Shown here: piece after piece, positions 42,241 to 53,517 of the stretch
How the letters are laid out: the number at the start of each line of letters is the position of its first letter
Numbering within the stretch: position 1 is the first letter of the stretch
Origin: Parasponia andersonii
Lineage: Eukaryota; Streptophyta; Magnoliopsida; Rosales; Cannabaceae
Direction of reading: 5' to 3'
NCBI GenBank assembly: GCA_002914805.1
Contig: JXTB01000020.1
Span: 219,010-283,009, forward strand
DNA: 64,000 nt
The notes under the pieces: model-generated
Told to the model about the DNA's origin: nothing
What the model saw: only the letters and a program-made list of their open reading frames with translations
The model's database searches: none
Program-made: the position numbers and the translations under genes

Positions 42241-42990
42241 CTATTGTGGAAATATTTTTCCTTTGGTTTGACATCTTTCTTGGTCTTCTTTTTTCTTTGG
42301 AATCAGAGAAGTAGGAGTCTTTTTCTTTCCTTTATCATTGCCCTTAGACTTAGGTTTGGAAGAACTAGCTTGAGCTATATTAGCCTCAACTAATCTTGAC
42401 TTATTCTTCTTAAGAAGATTCTCTGTAATTTGTAGATCTTTCATTAGGCTAGTAAGAGTATAGTCTTTCCGACGAATCTCATGATCAATCTTAAATTGAT
42501 TGAATGTATATGACAATGTGTTTAAAATCATGTTAATTTAGGTGTCACAATCAATTTCAACTCTAAGGATTTTTAGTTCAGTAAGATATGCAATGGCTTT
42601 CATTATATGTTCCCAAACTGGAATACCTTTTTTTTTTATGAAGATTCATGAATATACATATAGCCTCATTTCTAGCTTGATGACTGAGACTGGTGAATAT
42701 TTCATCAACACTAAGCATTATGTCAGTAGTAGTATCCATCCTACAATATTGTTGTTGAAATATATTGTTCATTAAGCTAAGTATATAGCACTTAGCAATC
42801 TCATCAGATTACTTCCACTTATCATATAAGTTTCTTTCATCGTTGGTGGATTCCGTAATTGGCTGAGCAGGACATGGAGTGGTGAAAATCCACTTGTATT
42901 TATCAGCAGTAAGTACTATGTCTAGGTTACATTTCTAGTCTATATAGTTTTCACTATCTAGCTTGTTTTGTCTGAGTAAAGTAGGTATAG
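42241..42990 (-). pseudogene. Copia-2 gag remnant
   Basis: Minus strand: YKWIFTTPCPAQPITE near 42880, LMNNIFQQQYCRMDTTTDI near 42750, then ILNTLSYTFNQFKIDHEIRR and KDYTLTSLMKDLQITE (42531-42430). These follow copia gag (UBN2) 'ILNSLP.SF..F...Y......TL.EL...L'. The tail is Lys-rich (KGNDKGKKKTP). A stop (WK*SDEI) and a frameshift separate the pieces. Confidence 0.8.
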
Positions 42991-44485
42991 GATTAAGTAC
43001 TATATCTACTGAAAACAAATAAACATTCCATATATAAGCAAACATCATTAGCATGTTTCGAATAATTAACTTAATGTATTAAATATACAATATACAGGTA
43101 AAGTATCCCTAAGACTATCACTTATATTCATGGTAATTTGACCTACCACTAATTACAAGCCTCCTACGAGGGGGTCATGCAATCAACAAGTCAAACTGAA
43201 ATAATTTCAATTAGTAAATAGACAAATAACTCTTATCCTATATTTCTAACTACTATTCTCTTTGGTCCTCTAATCAACTAATAAGAACTCCTACGGGAGG
43301 ATATTAATGTTTCGAGTTAAGTATTTAACCATTATTTTGGTAACTAAGCTTTCTAATCTCCTATGAGCAATCAGCCTTATATAGTCTACATAGTACCTTA
43401 TCCTATAGGAGCTCAGAAAGAGTATGAGCCAAGGCTCATTTTAATACATAACGAACCAACAATGGAGACCATAAGTATTACATAGCTATTCCTACTCAAT
43501 ATTTTATAATTAGAGATTTATAGATTTTATCCAGCTATTTAACTAGCTTAGTAACCTAAAATTAAGTATGTAAGCATGTTCATCTTTGCATGAGAATAGT
43601 CCTAATTTTCTATATGACATGTTACTAAAACTCATGTAACAATACTTAATTATATGGCATACATGCGACACTGTCCTAATAATACCATAATAGTAAGTAG
43701 ATAATTAATTAATTATTAATGATTTATTAATTTTTAGTAATTAAGTATTATTTAACATTTAAATAATTTTAACTGATAAGATAATGTTTAACATTTGAAT
43801 ATAGAAAATAATATTTAAAATTAAAATTAGAAACAATTTTCATAAAATCTGATGAGTTTAAATAAAAGATATAACTAACTAAATCTCCTTAAATATCTCA
43901 AATTTAAATTTCAACTTTTGAAATCTTAATTTGAATTTAACTTTCTTAAATATCTCCCATTATCTTATCTGTCAGATCTGAATTCAAAATTCAAATCAAT
44001 ATCTAATCTCATTAATATCTACCAATCATCAATTCAAATTTGAAAATTTGAAAAAATATTCTAATTTAAATTTAAATTTCAAATCTTCAAAAAATTTGAA
44101 ATTTAAAAGATAGAAGATTTTATAGATAAAATCTCATATAATATCTCTAATTTGAATTAAAAAAATTTAAAATTCAAAATGGATAACTAACTATCACATA
44201 AATAATTTTTCAAAATATCTATTCAAAATTTGAATCTAAAAATAAAAGATATTATCTCATTATATCTAATTTTCAAAATTTTCATTTTAAAATATCTCTA
44301 ATTATTCAAATAATAATTAAGATATTATGAATATCGACTATATCCATAATTCATATTAAAATATCCTATCAATTAAAATTTCAGAAATTCAAATTTAATA
44401 AGGATTTAAAATTTTAATTTTAATTTATCAGTTTTCATGAAACTATGGATAAATTACATTAATTTTAAAATAAAAATATTTAAAA
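42990..44485 (-). other. Copia-2 leader, AT-rich part
   Basis: No coding. 43900-44480 is extremely AT-rich with repeated TTTGAATTT/AAATTTGAA words. Near 43150-43400 are three CTCCTAYGRG words. Confidence 0.5.
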
Positions 44486-45070
44486 TTATGGCCGAAAATT
44501 CGAAACGTGTCGGGACAAGTTGACGGAGGGAACAGGAGGCCAGTATGTGAATGTTAGTCTCAGAATGTTATGAGGCCACACTCGCGATAACTTCCAGGTG
44601 CCAACGGGCTCGCATAATGCAACGTGGCCTCGATCGGGACAACTCTCGAGCGACAACAGGCTTGTGTAGCTTTTGCACGACAAATGCACAAGGTGGCTCC
44701 CCGAGCTGCTAGGGCACGAGAAGTAGGGCCGTTGTGCAGGAGGCTGCCTACTGGCCATGTGCGGATCATATTCGCGCGCTCAGTAGGGCCATGCCTGCAC
44801 GGGATGAACCTACACGGCTTGGTTGACATTGCCGCTCACAGGCCATGCAAGGATCACATCCGTGCGGCTTGCGGGGCCATGCTCATACTGCATGAGATGA
44901 ACTCGGGCAGCCTGTATAGGGAAAACCCCTGCAGGCTATGTAGGGATCACATCCATGCAGCCAAGGCACCTTACCCGCATAGCCATGCGCGGAGATGTGC
45001 CCATGCAGCCCACGCGCAAGTCACACCCATGTGTAACTTTCGCCTACTAGCTGTGCATCACTCAGTCGTT
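44486..45070 (-). repeat. GC-rich degenerate repeat block in the Copia-2 leader
   Basis: About 580 bp of clearly GC-rich sequence in a very AT-rich setting, between PBS and gag. Words such as GGCCATGTGCGGATCAT, GGCCATGCAAGGATCACATC and GGCTATGTAGGGATCACATC recur with decay. Open frames here on both strands (up to 153 codons) show no recognisable protein and follow from composition. Confidence 0.75.
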
Positions 45071-45410
45071 TCCTTATTTTTTTAAATTGAAAAACAGTTT
45101 TCATAAAAACTTAAAAAAAAAATTTAAAGATTAAAACATTTCTATGTATAGTTTTATCAAGAACATAAAACATGAACACATAGAAATCAAGAATATGCCA
45201 GAAATGAAAATAAAAACAAACATGATCTTCACCTCATAGTAATATCTAATAAAATAATCATTCAAACTCATTGAATCTATTGACTATCATATAAACTAAA
45301 GCATATTCTTAATATGAACAAGACCAAACATAATCAAACTTTCCCAAAACCAAAAATATTAATCAACAAGTGAATATATCGGAGTAAAATATGCTCGATT
45401 AATAATAAAA

Positions 45411-45426
45411 CCATGCTCTAGTACCA
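45411..45426 (-). promoter_or_regulatory. Copia-2 primer-binding site
   Basis: Minus strand TGGTACTAGAGCATGG, a variant of the tRNA-Met PBS, two bases from the LTR terminus. Confidence 0.8.
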
Positions 45427-45428
45427 AT

Positions 45429-47048
45429 TGCTAGTATTCATTGGAATAAAATTCCAGAAAACATTTTTACAAAAGCATTTTCAAGAATAGCATAGTTTTG
45501 TAAAATCTAGAATAGCAGTGAAATTGGTTGTTTTAAAATTTTCTTTTACAGAATATTTCAAATCATTATCTAACATAAATTAACTTGTAATCTAGATAAG
45601 AACAATATCCATATTCGCTCCACAACTTATACATCTTCTTGTCTATTCTTGAAAGTCGTTTGATTGATTCGGTGGGTAGTTACCTTCTTGATTCCTAACA
45701 AAGAGATCCGCAGACAAATAAGAAGACAATCTCCTTGAACCAATTTCTCCAGGATGGCCGAAATACCAAGAATAGTGAACTCTAAGAGCTGGCCATTTTT
45801 CTTTACTCTTACTCTCTCTATGTTATATGTTGAACATTCTCCTCTCAGGGGTGTTTCATGTGTAACTCTTGTAACTGTCAGCTAGAGAATTTTTCTCTTA
45901 ATTATAGAGGGATTAGTAAATCCTATTGGGCTTATTAGACTTGTTAGGCTCAGCTGGTCATCAAATAACTATTGAGTTTTAATTTGAGCTAGACAGGAGA
46001 TCAGATAGATCCATAAAGCCCAAGCTCCAATGGACCATATACCTATAACTTGTCTATTAATATTGGGGTACGCCACTATGAGCCCAATATTGAGCTCTTA
46101 GACTAAACGTCATTTATTTTCTGTGAAGCTTATTGTCAAATAATTAGTTTGATCCATTTAGTATATACTATACTTGTAGATGTACCTCTAATACAATGTC
46201 GTACTAGTAGGGTGAAATTACTGTATTACCCGTCTAGTACATATTTATATTTGAGTTGCCATTCTTCATTTAATGGATAATAGTTGACTACAATGTTTAT
46301 ATCTACTTATACCAATACAGTCAAATTCACATAATAAATATCAGGATCCTGGTTTATATTATTTAAGTACTTGAAAAATTCAAAATGATATTATATACAT
46401 GGTGTCCGTCATGAAAAATGTTCTATACATTTCATATGCCTTATCTTCCAAGATATTGGAGTTCGAACCATAAATCAGAACTAGTCTTTTAGTAATTCAA
46501 AAAGACAAAACATATGAAAATAAGTTCGTTAATCACTAGGATTAAAGCTTTCTATAATAGTGCTAGATTAATGAAATTAGAAATTTGAGTTACGGCACAT
46601 AACCTTAAATTCTAATTCACTCGATCTTATTCGATGCTGTATAACTTTCTTATAACACACTAATCTTTCTATTTGAAGACTTACTTCGATAATTAGAGAC
46701 TTTATTAATCAAATAGATAATACTATATTCTATGGCATAATAAAGTATTCCATCTTGAATATGCAGAATGCGAACAATTTAATTTAAACATAATGAAATA
46801 AAGAATATAATATCTCCCATATATGAATTCATTAAAAGAATAACTCTTTATTACTCATTACATGTCTCAGAATCTTTTGGATATTTATATAAGATAAACA
46901 TACACATCACATGTACATCAATGGGACATAAATTAAACAAAAATTCATAACATGGAATTTATTAACAATAAATGGATAACAAATAATCTAATAAATATTA
47001 TTTATAATATCAAAATAATAAACTATTTTATAGGACATTATTTTAACA
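45429..47048 (-). repeat. Copia-2 5' LTR
   Basis: 1620 bp; plus strand starts TGCTAGTATTCATTGG and ends TTATTTTAACA. It has about 70-100 bp near 45930-46060 that the other LTR lacks or has replaced. Confidence 0.88.
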
Positions 47049-47166
47049 CATATCGGTACTAACTCTGTGTTGGCAGATCCGCTTACCTAAAGTCTAACGC
47101 ATAAGGTGTTTCATGAGTACACTGCTCATATAGGTGTTGTACAATTTAAAGATGTTCAGAATTAAT
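47049..47166 (+). pseudogene. Copia-1 pol remnant, part 3 (C-terminus)
   Basis: Reads HIGTNSVLADPLT*SLTHKV and FHEYTAHIGVVQFKD, the end of copia pol after RNase H. It directly continues VPIEY from 37491. One internal stop. Confidence 0.8.
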
Positions 47167-47628
47167 TAAAGTTAGATTTTACGTATTATTTTTTGTGATA
47201 GACATATTTGTTATTTAATATCAATAAAGCGATGGTTTTCTTTTATACTCTGAATTTTTTATTTCATTTTATTTCTATATGCTATTTTGTATCAAGTTGC
47301 AGTTTAGCACAAAGTGAAAGATTAAGGCTGATTCATTGGAATCATAAAGTAGGACCAGATAGAAATAGGCACATAAAATCACTTTTCATGTAACTTTGAT
47401 GCCACACATCTATACTTGATCTCATTATTATGTGTATTTATTTGGTAATTATTGATGGGTTCAGTTGCCTATCTAAGTGCAACAAAGGCTGCTTTAATTT
47501 CAAATTGATATATAAGATGGTCTAGATTGTTATAACGAGTAATTTTTTAATAGACAATAATAAAGTGTGCACTTAAGTTTCATTATATAATTATTTTCAG
47601 AAAACCCATGTAGCCCAAGTGGTCAATT
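47167..47628 (+). other. Copia-1 3' untranslated part
   Basis: AT-rich. Ends in CATGTAGCCCAAGTGGTCAA, which corresponds to the usual 'GCCCAAGTGGGAGA' purine tract before a copia 3' LTR, here decayed. Confidence 0.55.
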
Positions 47629-48281
47629 ATTTGGTTATATATATGTAGGGTACCAATTCAGTAGGTCTTTTTTTTTTTAAAAACCTATGTATAAATTTCA
47701 ATTTGGCCAATAAAAATTTATCATGCATATTTTTTTATAATAAGAAGTAAAAGAGAGAAATAGTATTAATAATGCACTTCCTTTTATACACCTTATTATA
47801 GCCGTTAGATCACTATTAGATGATGATCTAATAACTAAAAAAAATACCTATACATAGATAAAAAAAATACTTATTAGATTGGCAACTATATATATATATA
47901 TACATATATATCTATCTTAATATAGGCTTACACATTTTCTATAGCAATTATATATATTAGGGTTGTCTAATAAGTAGGGCCATTAAGTGATCTAATTATG
48001 GGCTCAGGAAAAACTAATTAGTATGGGTTGTGTAAAGTGTAGTTACCTAATACTGATCTAATAAGGATTGATGTGGTCTCTATTGGCTACCGGTACATAT
48101 AGATATAACTATTAGGATTTTGGTCCCCTAGCCAAATAGAACGTATGCTCTTTTCCTTTGTCTTTATCAATAAAGAGAGTTCCTATTGAGCATACATAAA
48201 TTATTTTGACTATGAAAGACTTTCTATCCTCAAGCTCTTAATAATTCATTGCTTCCGCTTACATGATCGCATCCTTTGCTC
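47629..48281 (+). repeat. Copia-1 3' LTR, with MITE insertion and truncated end
   Basis: Matches the 5' LTR from TTTGGTTATATATATG to CATCCTTTGCT. About 250 bp (47645-47893) absent from the 5' LTR is inserted near its start. The last 100 bp or so of the LTR are missing; sequence changes to a GC-rich repeat at 48282. Confidence 0.8.
47645..47893. mobile_element. MITE inserted in the Copia-1 3' LTR
   Basis: Extra relative to the 5' LTR. Its reverse complement resembles 19300-19560 (AAAAAAAATACCTATACATAGAT; GCCGTTAGATCAC; TCTAATAAGTATTTTTTT). Same family, opposite orientation. Confidence 0.6.
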
Positions 48282-49013
48282 GCGGACTAAGACGGCCCAA
48301 ACCGTTAACTAGGATGAGCTAGACCATAATAGCCAATCGTGGGCCAACCTATTCTAGCTCACCATAGGTCAACCCATTCTAGTTTAAAAAACAAAAAAAA
48401 AAAAAGAAATATCTTGTTTAACTTTAAAGTTATTTTTATGAAATCCTAAATAATTTACATACAATTACAAATTAATTTAAGTGTTAATTAATATAATAAT
48501 AATAAAATATTTACTAATATTAGAAAAACTAATATGGATAGAACTAAATAATTCAGTAAACTATTAACAAAAATGTTCTTTATGGTTGCCTCATTAAAAA
48601 TCTTACAAGTAAAACTCAGTAGGACAATACAAAGCCCTAGTTTAGTAAGAAAAAATAATATAAAATAATTAAGATTATATAGAACAGAAAAAAATACAAA
48701 AATAAAAGAATGAAAAAATTTTAAACTAAAATATAATGGGCCAAAATGGGTCTGCCTGCGATGGGCTAGAATGGGTCGTCCCTCCTTGAGCCGTCATGGG
48801 TTGGCCTATCCTGGCACAGACTCATCCCATCCAATGAACTTTTGTGGTCCAAGCTGGCCCGTGGATGACAATATCATGACCTAGCCAAGCCCACAACTAG
48901 TAGACAGGCCAGATCAGCCTATTTACAATATCAGGATGGGCTAGCCCATCCCACCACTGTAGCAGTATGGGCCTGGGCCGATCTATAGATTGCGGCCTAA
49001 AGTTACATCTCTA
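48282..49013. mobile_element. GGCCCA-rich non-autonomous element, probably hAT-like
   Basis: Starts at the Copia-1 LTR break (CGCGGACTAAGACGGCCC). It has GC-rich ends full of ATGGGCTAG / GGCCCA / GGGCCAA words around an AT-rich core. It ends ATTGCGGCCTAAAGTTACATCTCTAG, whose inverse CTAGAGATGTAA resembles hAT-type termini. The left end lacks that TIR, so it may be truncated. Confidence 0.45.
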
Positions 49014-49499
49014 GTGGCTACCAATCAGGCTATACCTGTGACCACTAAGTTGTTTCTTTTTTAGTTTGTCTAGTTATTAGTAATAATAATGTCTAATATA
49101 AAATATAAAAAACTAATCTATCTAAAAATTAAACTCTTTTTTTACAAACATTAGTAACAAAGATGAAAGTACAAACAAAAATTTGTTGTTGAAAATAACT
49201 ACTCTATAAAATAATATACATTATCTTAATTCCAGTATAATGATCAATTAATATTTTGTGTATCAAAAATCTAGGAAAATAAATTTTGAAATAAAGACCC
49301 CTTAACAAATTTTGCCTAAGGCCCCCATTTGTGTTACGATACTTGTAGAACCTTTTCCTCACGAATGTCCATATATATCTTCATTTGCTTTCGGCCCAAA
49401 GTCCCCCTTGTCTTCCCTTTTCTATTGATAGTCCACATTTTATTTATTAAAATCTAGTATGATTGTCTTTAACGAAATAATAATTTAACCAAATGGATA
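49014..49499. other. AT-rich intergenic DNA
   Basis: 49015-49055 repeats the tRNA-box-A-like motif of 19236 on the minus strand (GGTATAGCCTGATTGG). Nothing else recognised. Confidence 0.35.
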
Positions 49500-49875
49500 G
49501 CCATGAACCAGACACCAATCTTGAAACTAGCAACTAAATAGGTTACTATTGACAAAATTGTTAACTGATCATTATATCTGTTACTACTCTAATTGGTCAC
49601 CATAGTAACAAGTAATTAGAATAGTTTTGTATAGAGTTTTGTAATAAGATTAGTAACTAGTAACTGTAGTAGTTACTAATAGCCACTAGTCTATTAGAAA
49701 CTAGTAACCAAATTGTTGATTACGTACAAAAATTAGATACTTTCAAAACTATTAATTATATTGATAATTAGTAACTAATAACAATTTATCATATTAGTAA
49801 CAAGTATTTAGATTCTTGATGGTTATAAAATTGGTTACTTAAGGGTAAAAAAAGAAACTAGTAACCAAATTTAAT
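49500..49875. repeat. Degenerate TTAGTAACTAGTAAC array
   Basis: About 370 bp made largely of AGTAACTA, TAGTAACAA and GTTACTA words in both orientations with no fixed period. Confidence 0.55.
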
Positions 49876-49882
49876 AAAGATA

Positions 49883-49981
49883 GCTCTTTCTATTCTACGA
49901 GATAGGGAAAAAGACAAAAGAAAAAAAGTGGCTCTTTCTGTCCTACGAGGTAGGGAAAAAGAAGACAAAAGAAAAAAAGTG
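49883..49981. repeat. 48-bp tandem duplication
   Basis: GCTCTTTCTATTCTACGAGA then TAGGGAAAAAGACAAAAG occurs twice, starting 49883 and 49931. Confidence 0.85.
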
Positions 49982-50496
49982 TTAGTGTCATGTTAGTGTT
50001 TTTTTAAGAAAGGAAAGAACTGAAATTAGGAAGAAAAATAATAAACATGAAAAAAAAATGAATTAATTTCAAAAAATGAATATAAATGAGATAGAGAGAG
50101 GAAATATTAAGGTTCGGTGAGGAAAAAAAATAAAGAAGGGATAAAGAATTTGGGGGAAAAAAAAGAAAATAAACCAAAGAAATCAAAGGGAAAAAACATT
50201 AAAAAAAGAAAAAATAAATAACAAAAGGGAAAAAGAATTAGAGATTGGGTAAACGAATCTAAAATAATAATAAAAAAAGAGAATAATAATAATGAAAAAT
50301 TAGTCCACTGGTTTGGACCCTGATACCGAAGGACAAAATAGATACACTAAACCACTTTGTTGCTATCTTCTGGATTCATGTTGCTATTCTTTTTAAATAA
50401 AGATTTTAAAAAAATGCGAAAACCAATTATTAGCCCATACCGTATGTGTGTTTTTTTTCCGGTTTTTTAGAGGTAAAAGCTATAAAACTCATTTCC

Positions 50497-51005
50497 TTTT
50501 TTTAATGAAAATTTAATCATGATACTTATTACGTCTTTTTAGTATCCTTAAATGTTTAGTGTAGTTTTTTAGAAATCATGACTTATGTTATGTCTTTCTA
50601 ATGCCCTAGTTTTAATGTCATTTTTTCTTTGTCTGGAATGAGAATAATTCAAATTTAACTCTTCATATTTGAAATAAAAAAAATTCAAATATGACAAAAC
50701 TTAGGTAACAAAATGAAACGATTGGTCTAAAAAAATTGAAGTAATTCCTCTTATTATATGAATGGTGACCATAACATTTATTATGAATTTGAATGCTTAA
50801 AATTCAAATCTTAATATATATCATTACTTGGAATAAAAAATTAACTTTATATTAGAAATATGAAAAGTTTTCTCTTATTAAATAAAAATTTAAACATGAT
50901 AATTATCAGATCTTTATAATTGCCCAGCTCGTTTAGCGTGATATTTGAGAACTCATGACAATTTTTAGGTCCTTTAAATGGCCCTAGTTTTAATGTAATT
51001 TTTAC
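50497..51005. repeat. Diverged direct repeat, about 140 bp
   Basis: 50497-50632 and 50870-51005 share ATTTAATCATGATAMTTAT, TTTAGYGTRRTWTTT and GGCCCTAGTTTTAATGT-type words in order. Otherwise AT-rich with no coding. Confidence 0.55.
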
Positions 51006-51172
51006 GGAGATGTCTATAAAAAAAAAAAAGACCAAAAGAAAATCTTAATATCTATTATTTTTAATATTCTTTATTGAAAACTTTTCACTATTTAAGTGTA
51101 GCATGTTTAAATTTTTTTTTATCCTCATTTTAAGCCTGATATTATCTTCTATCAATATGATTTTGATTAGTA

Positions 51173-51501
51173 TATCTGATTCTGAAAATAAATCTACTTG
51201 TGGAGTTTCTAATTATGCGAAAAGAAAATTGGAAAAAGATTTCAACGAGGCCAATTCACCAGCCAAATAAGTTAAGATCAAAGAAGAAGAAATGACATTA
51301 TTTGAGAATCTTCAATCTCACGCGGTAACCACTTCTCAACTTCGGGAAGATCTTGAGAAGAAATTCAAAAATTTAATGAGTATGAGAAAGAAAACAAAAA
51401 CGATGACATATCTAAAGTTTGTTTTGATGAGATTGTCAAAGTGTAGGGTAATCAACAAGCTTGAGGAAAATATAGTTAAGTTGTTGAAGATGATTAACTA
51501 A
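51173..51501 (+). other. Weak open frame, unrecognised
   Basis: Reads ENKSTCGVSNYAKRKLEKDF, a stop, then 51292-51501 MTLFENLQSHAVTTSQLRED and a Lys-rich tail. Hydrophilic and could be a decayed exon or retro-copy. I recognise no family. Confidence 0.25.
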
Positions 51502-51620
51502 TTTCTTTATTTCCCTTGATGGTAATTTTCTATTCTTTTTATTTTTCTTGTTGAGGAAAATATAATTAAGTCGTTGAAAATAATCAACTAATTTTGTTAT
51601 TTCCCTTGATGACAATTTCT
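51461..51620. repeat. 90-bp tandem duplication
   Basis: TTGAGGAAAATATAGTTAAG and the following ATTTCCCTTGATG segment recur from 51551 (TTGAGGAAAATATAATTAAG). The repeat overlaps the end of the weak open frame. Confidence 0.8.
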
Positions 51621-52639
51621 TCTTTTCTTCTTCGTAATATTTCTCTCATAATACAAAAATTTCAAGATTTTTTTAATTATTTTTTTATTTTTAGAGAGTC
51701 TTCTCTTAAAAAATTTGTTCTGAGAAAAAGGAAAAAAAAAAAAAAAAAGAGAGATCAAGAGTAAGAGTAAGTCCAATGAAGTTAATCAAAAGAAAGCTAG
51801 CCTCCAATATGCTACCAGTTGCGGTTCCCACTTTTCTTTTCTGGGATTTTAACCGTGATATTGACCGAGTTTATAATGCTTTATAATAAAAATTTGAATT
51901 CATAACTTCAAAGAAAAGGAATAAGATAGGGATTGAGCTTATACTTCACATGTAGTAATCAAAAAATTTTTATTCTTCCATTCCACATTAGGTTAAACTC
52001 AAGTATTTTCATTTACAAAATGGGAGATTCTATCCCTAATTAAAAATTTGACATTAGAAGTGGCTAATAAGTGTGTGACCAGAATGAAATAGATAGTTAA
52101 GTATTGATAAGAAGAAAACTCTAATCTTTAAGTTTTAGTTTTATTGTAAAACTATCCATGGATACCTTGGATTTGAAATCAAATTAATCTTTATGTTTTA
52201 CAGTTTAGTCTTCTTCCATTACACTTGGAAAGTGGCCTTTAAGCTATTTCTTATCATGAAGAAAATGGAAATAAAGTATAAGGCATAGCGGCTGCAAAGA
52301 ATAATTGAAGCATTAATGCTGTCTACATTTTTCTTTTTAATGTAGTACTTGCTTCAAGCTACTTTAATCATCAAGAAAAAGCTAGTCACATAATTTTAAC
52401 TTTAAAAAGTGGCATTGGCTCTTTGGTCAAATAATCGGAACTATAATTTAAGGCATTGTTTGTAACTATTATTTAAGACAACGTTCACAAAATCGGTAAT
52501 AGACCGTTTAGGGAAGGATATAAAGTAATTGCGTTTCTATCCTCTCTATTCATGTGTTTGTTTATGCAATTACGAAAATAATTTATGAACCAACATAATT
52601 ACTAATTCTGGGAGAAGAAAACACAATGTAGTAGTTGAC
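51621..52639. other. AT-rich intergenic DNA
   Basis: Nothing recognised. Confidence 0.3.
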
Positions 52640-52804
52640 TGATTTCATTTTTCATCTAATTTTTTTTTAAAGGAATTTTTCATCTATTTCAAATAATTAC
52701 GAGATGATTTTTATAAAATGCTGATTTCATTTTTCATCTAATCTGTTTTTATTTTTTTTAGGAATTTTACATCTATTTCAAATAATTATGAGATGATTTT
52801 TATT
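52640..52804. repeat. 82-bp tandem duplication
   Basis: TGATTTCATTTTTCATCTAAT ... TTTCAAATAATTACGAGATG occurs twice, starting 52640 and 52722. Confidence 0.85.
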
Positions 52805-53517
52805 AAGTGTATATTCTTATTCCTAAATTACTAATCGATATGTAAGCACTAGAAATAGAATCAAGTTGATTCTAAATCCACCATATAATTTATATACAGA
52901 ATCATTGATTCATAGTCACTTTCCCTTTCCCATTCTCTTTAGTTTCGGAATGGTAAAGATGCTCAAGTAGTAGAAACTGCTCAATCAACATTTTAAGGGA
53001 AATATCATCGCAGCAACATTAGAAGACTTTTGAAATGCGTATTTCAATATGTACACATTGGAATCTTTCTTCTTAGAACCAGGAAAGTTAAAAGGGAAAA
53101 TTAAAGAAGCTGCCAAAAATCCTCAAGAAGAAAATATATAATGAAGAGTAAACTTTGTACACATACAAGTGAACATGGTTGTACGGGTAAAAACTTCGTT
53201 AATTACGTGAATCAGATAGTGACATGATTATCTCCCATTTAAATCATCCATGCAACCATTTTCCATCCCACCAGTTCCAATTCAAGCTACGCACCAGCGT
53301 TTTACCATAGTTGATGCCTGACATTGTAGGATTAAAAGTCCAACCACATATTGCAAAATTAATTAAAAAGTCAACTAGAGGGTCTAAAAAAATAAATAAA
53401 GATATAACGACACAAAGATATGGTTTGGCATCCAAGGTTCAGAATTTATTCCCAAAAAATAATATAAATTCTGCATCATCTGTTCAGGGGGAATTGAAAC
53501 AAACTTATAAGTATAAC

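Larger units (their letters stand above)
37492..47048 (-). mobile_element. Copia-2, complete but defective, nested in Copia-1
   Basis: 9.56 kb on the minus strand: 5' LTR 45429-47048, PBS 45411-45426, long leader, gag, pol, purine tract, 3' LTR 37492-39044. Flanking sites are TATAT (37487-37491) and CATAT (47049-47053), a TSD with one change. Domains in copia order on the minus strand. Stops and frameshifts throughout, and the LTRs differ at many sites with a replaced block near 45930-46060, so it is not recent. Confidence 0.9.
29050..48281 (+). mobile_element. Copia-1, nested and defective Ty1/copia element
   Basis: 5' LTR 29050-29558, PBS, leader, decayed gag and pol in copia order (gag, protease, integrase, RT, RNase H), then a 3' LTR from about 47629. 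Two later insertions split the RNase H part: 34383-37294 and 37492-47048. Reading across both joints restores the RNase H order (DSDYARCLDSKRSTLSY; NNNRSSSKSKHIDIKFLV; GTNSVLADPLT, HKVFHEYTAHIG). Many stops and frameshifts. The two LTRs differ clearly, so the insertion is old. It is the host of at least three younger insertions. Confidence 0.9.

Noticed and set aside
44624-45085. 153-codon open frame in GC-rich DNA
   Set aside because: It covers degenerate repeats in the Copia-2 leader. Composition explains the lack of stops, overlapping frames are open on the other strand, and no domain is recognisable.
50004-50186. Hydrophobic 60-codon minus-strand frame
   Set aside because: Low-complexity A-rich plus strand read in reverse (Phe/Leu/Ile runs); no supporting signals.
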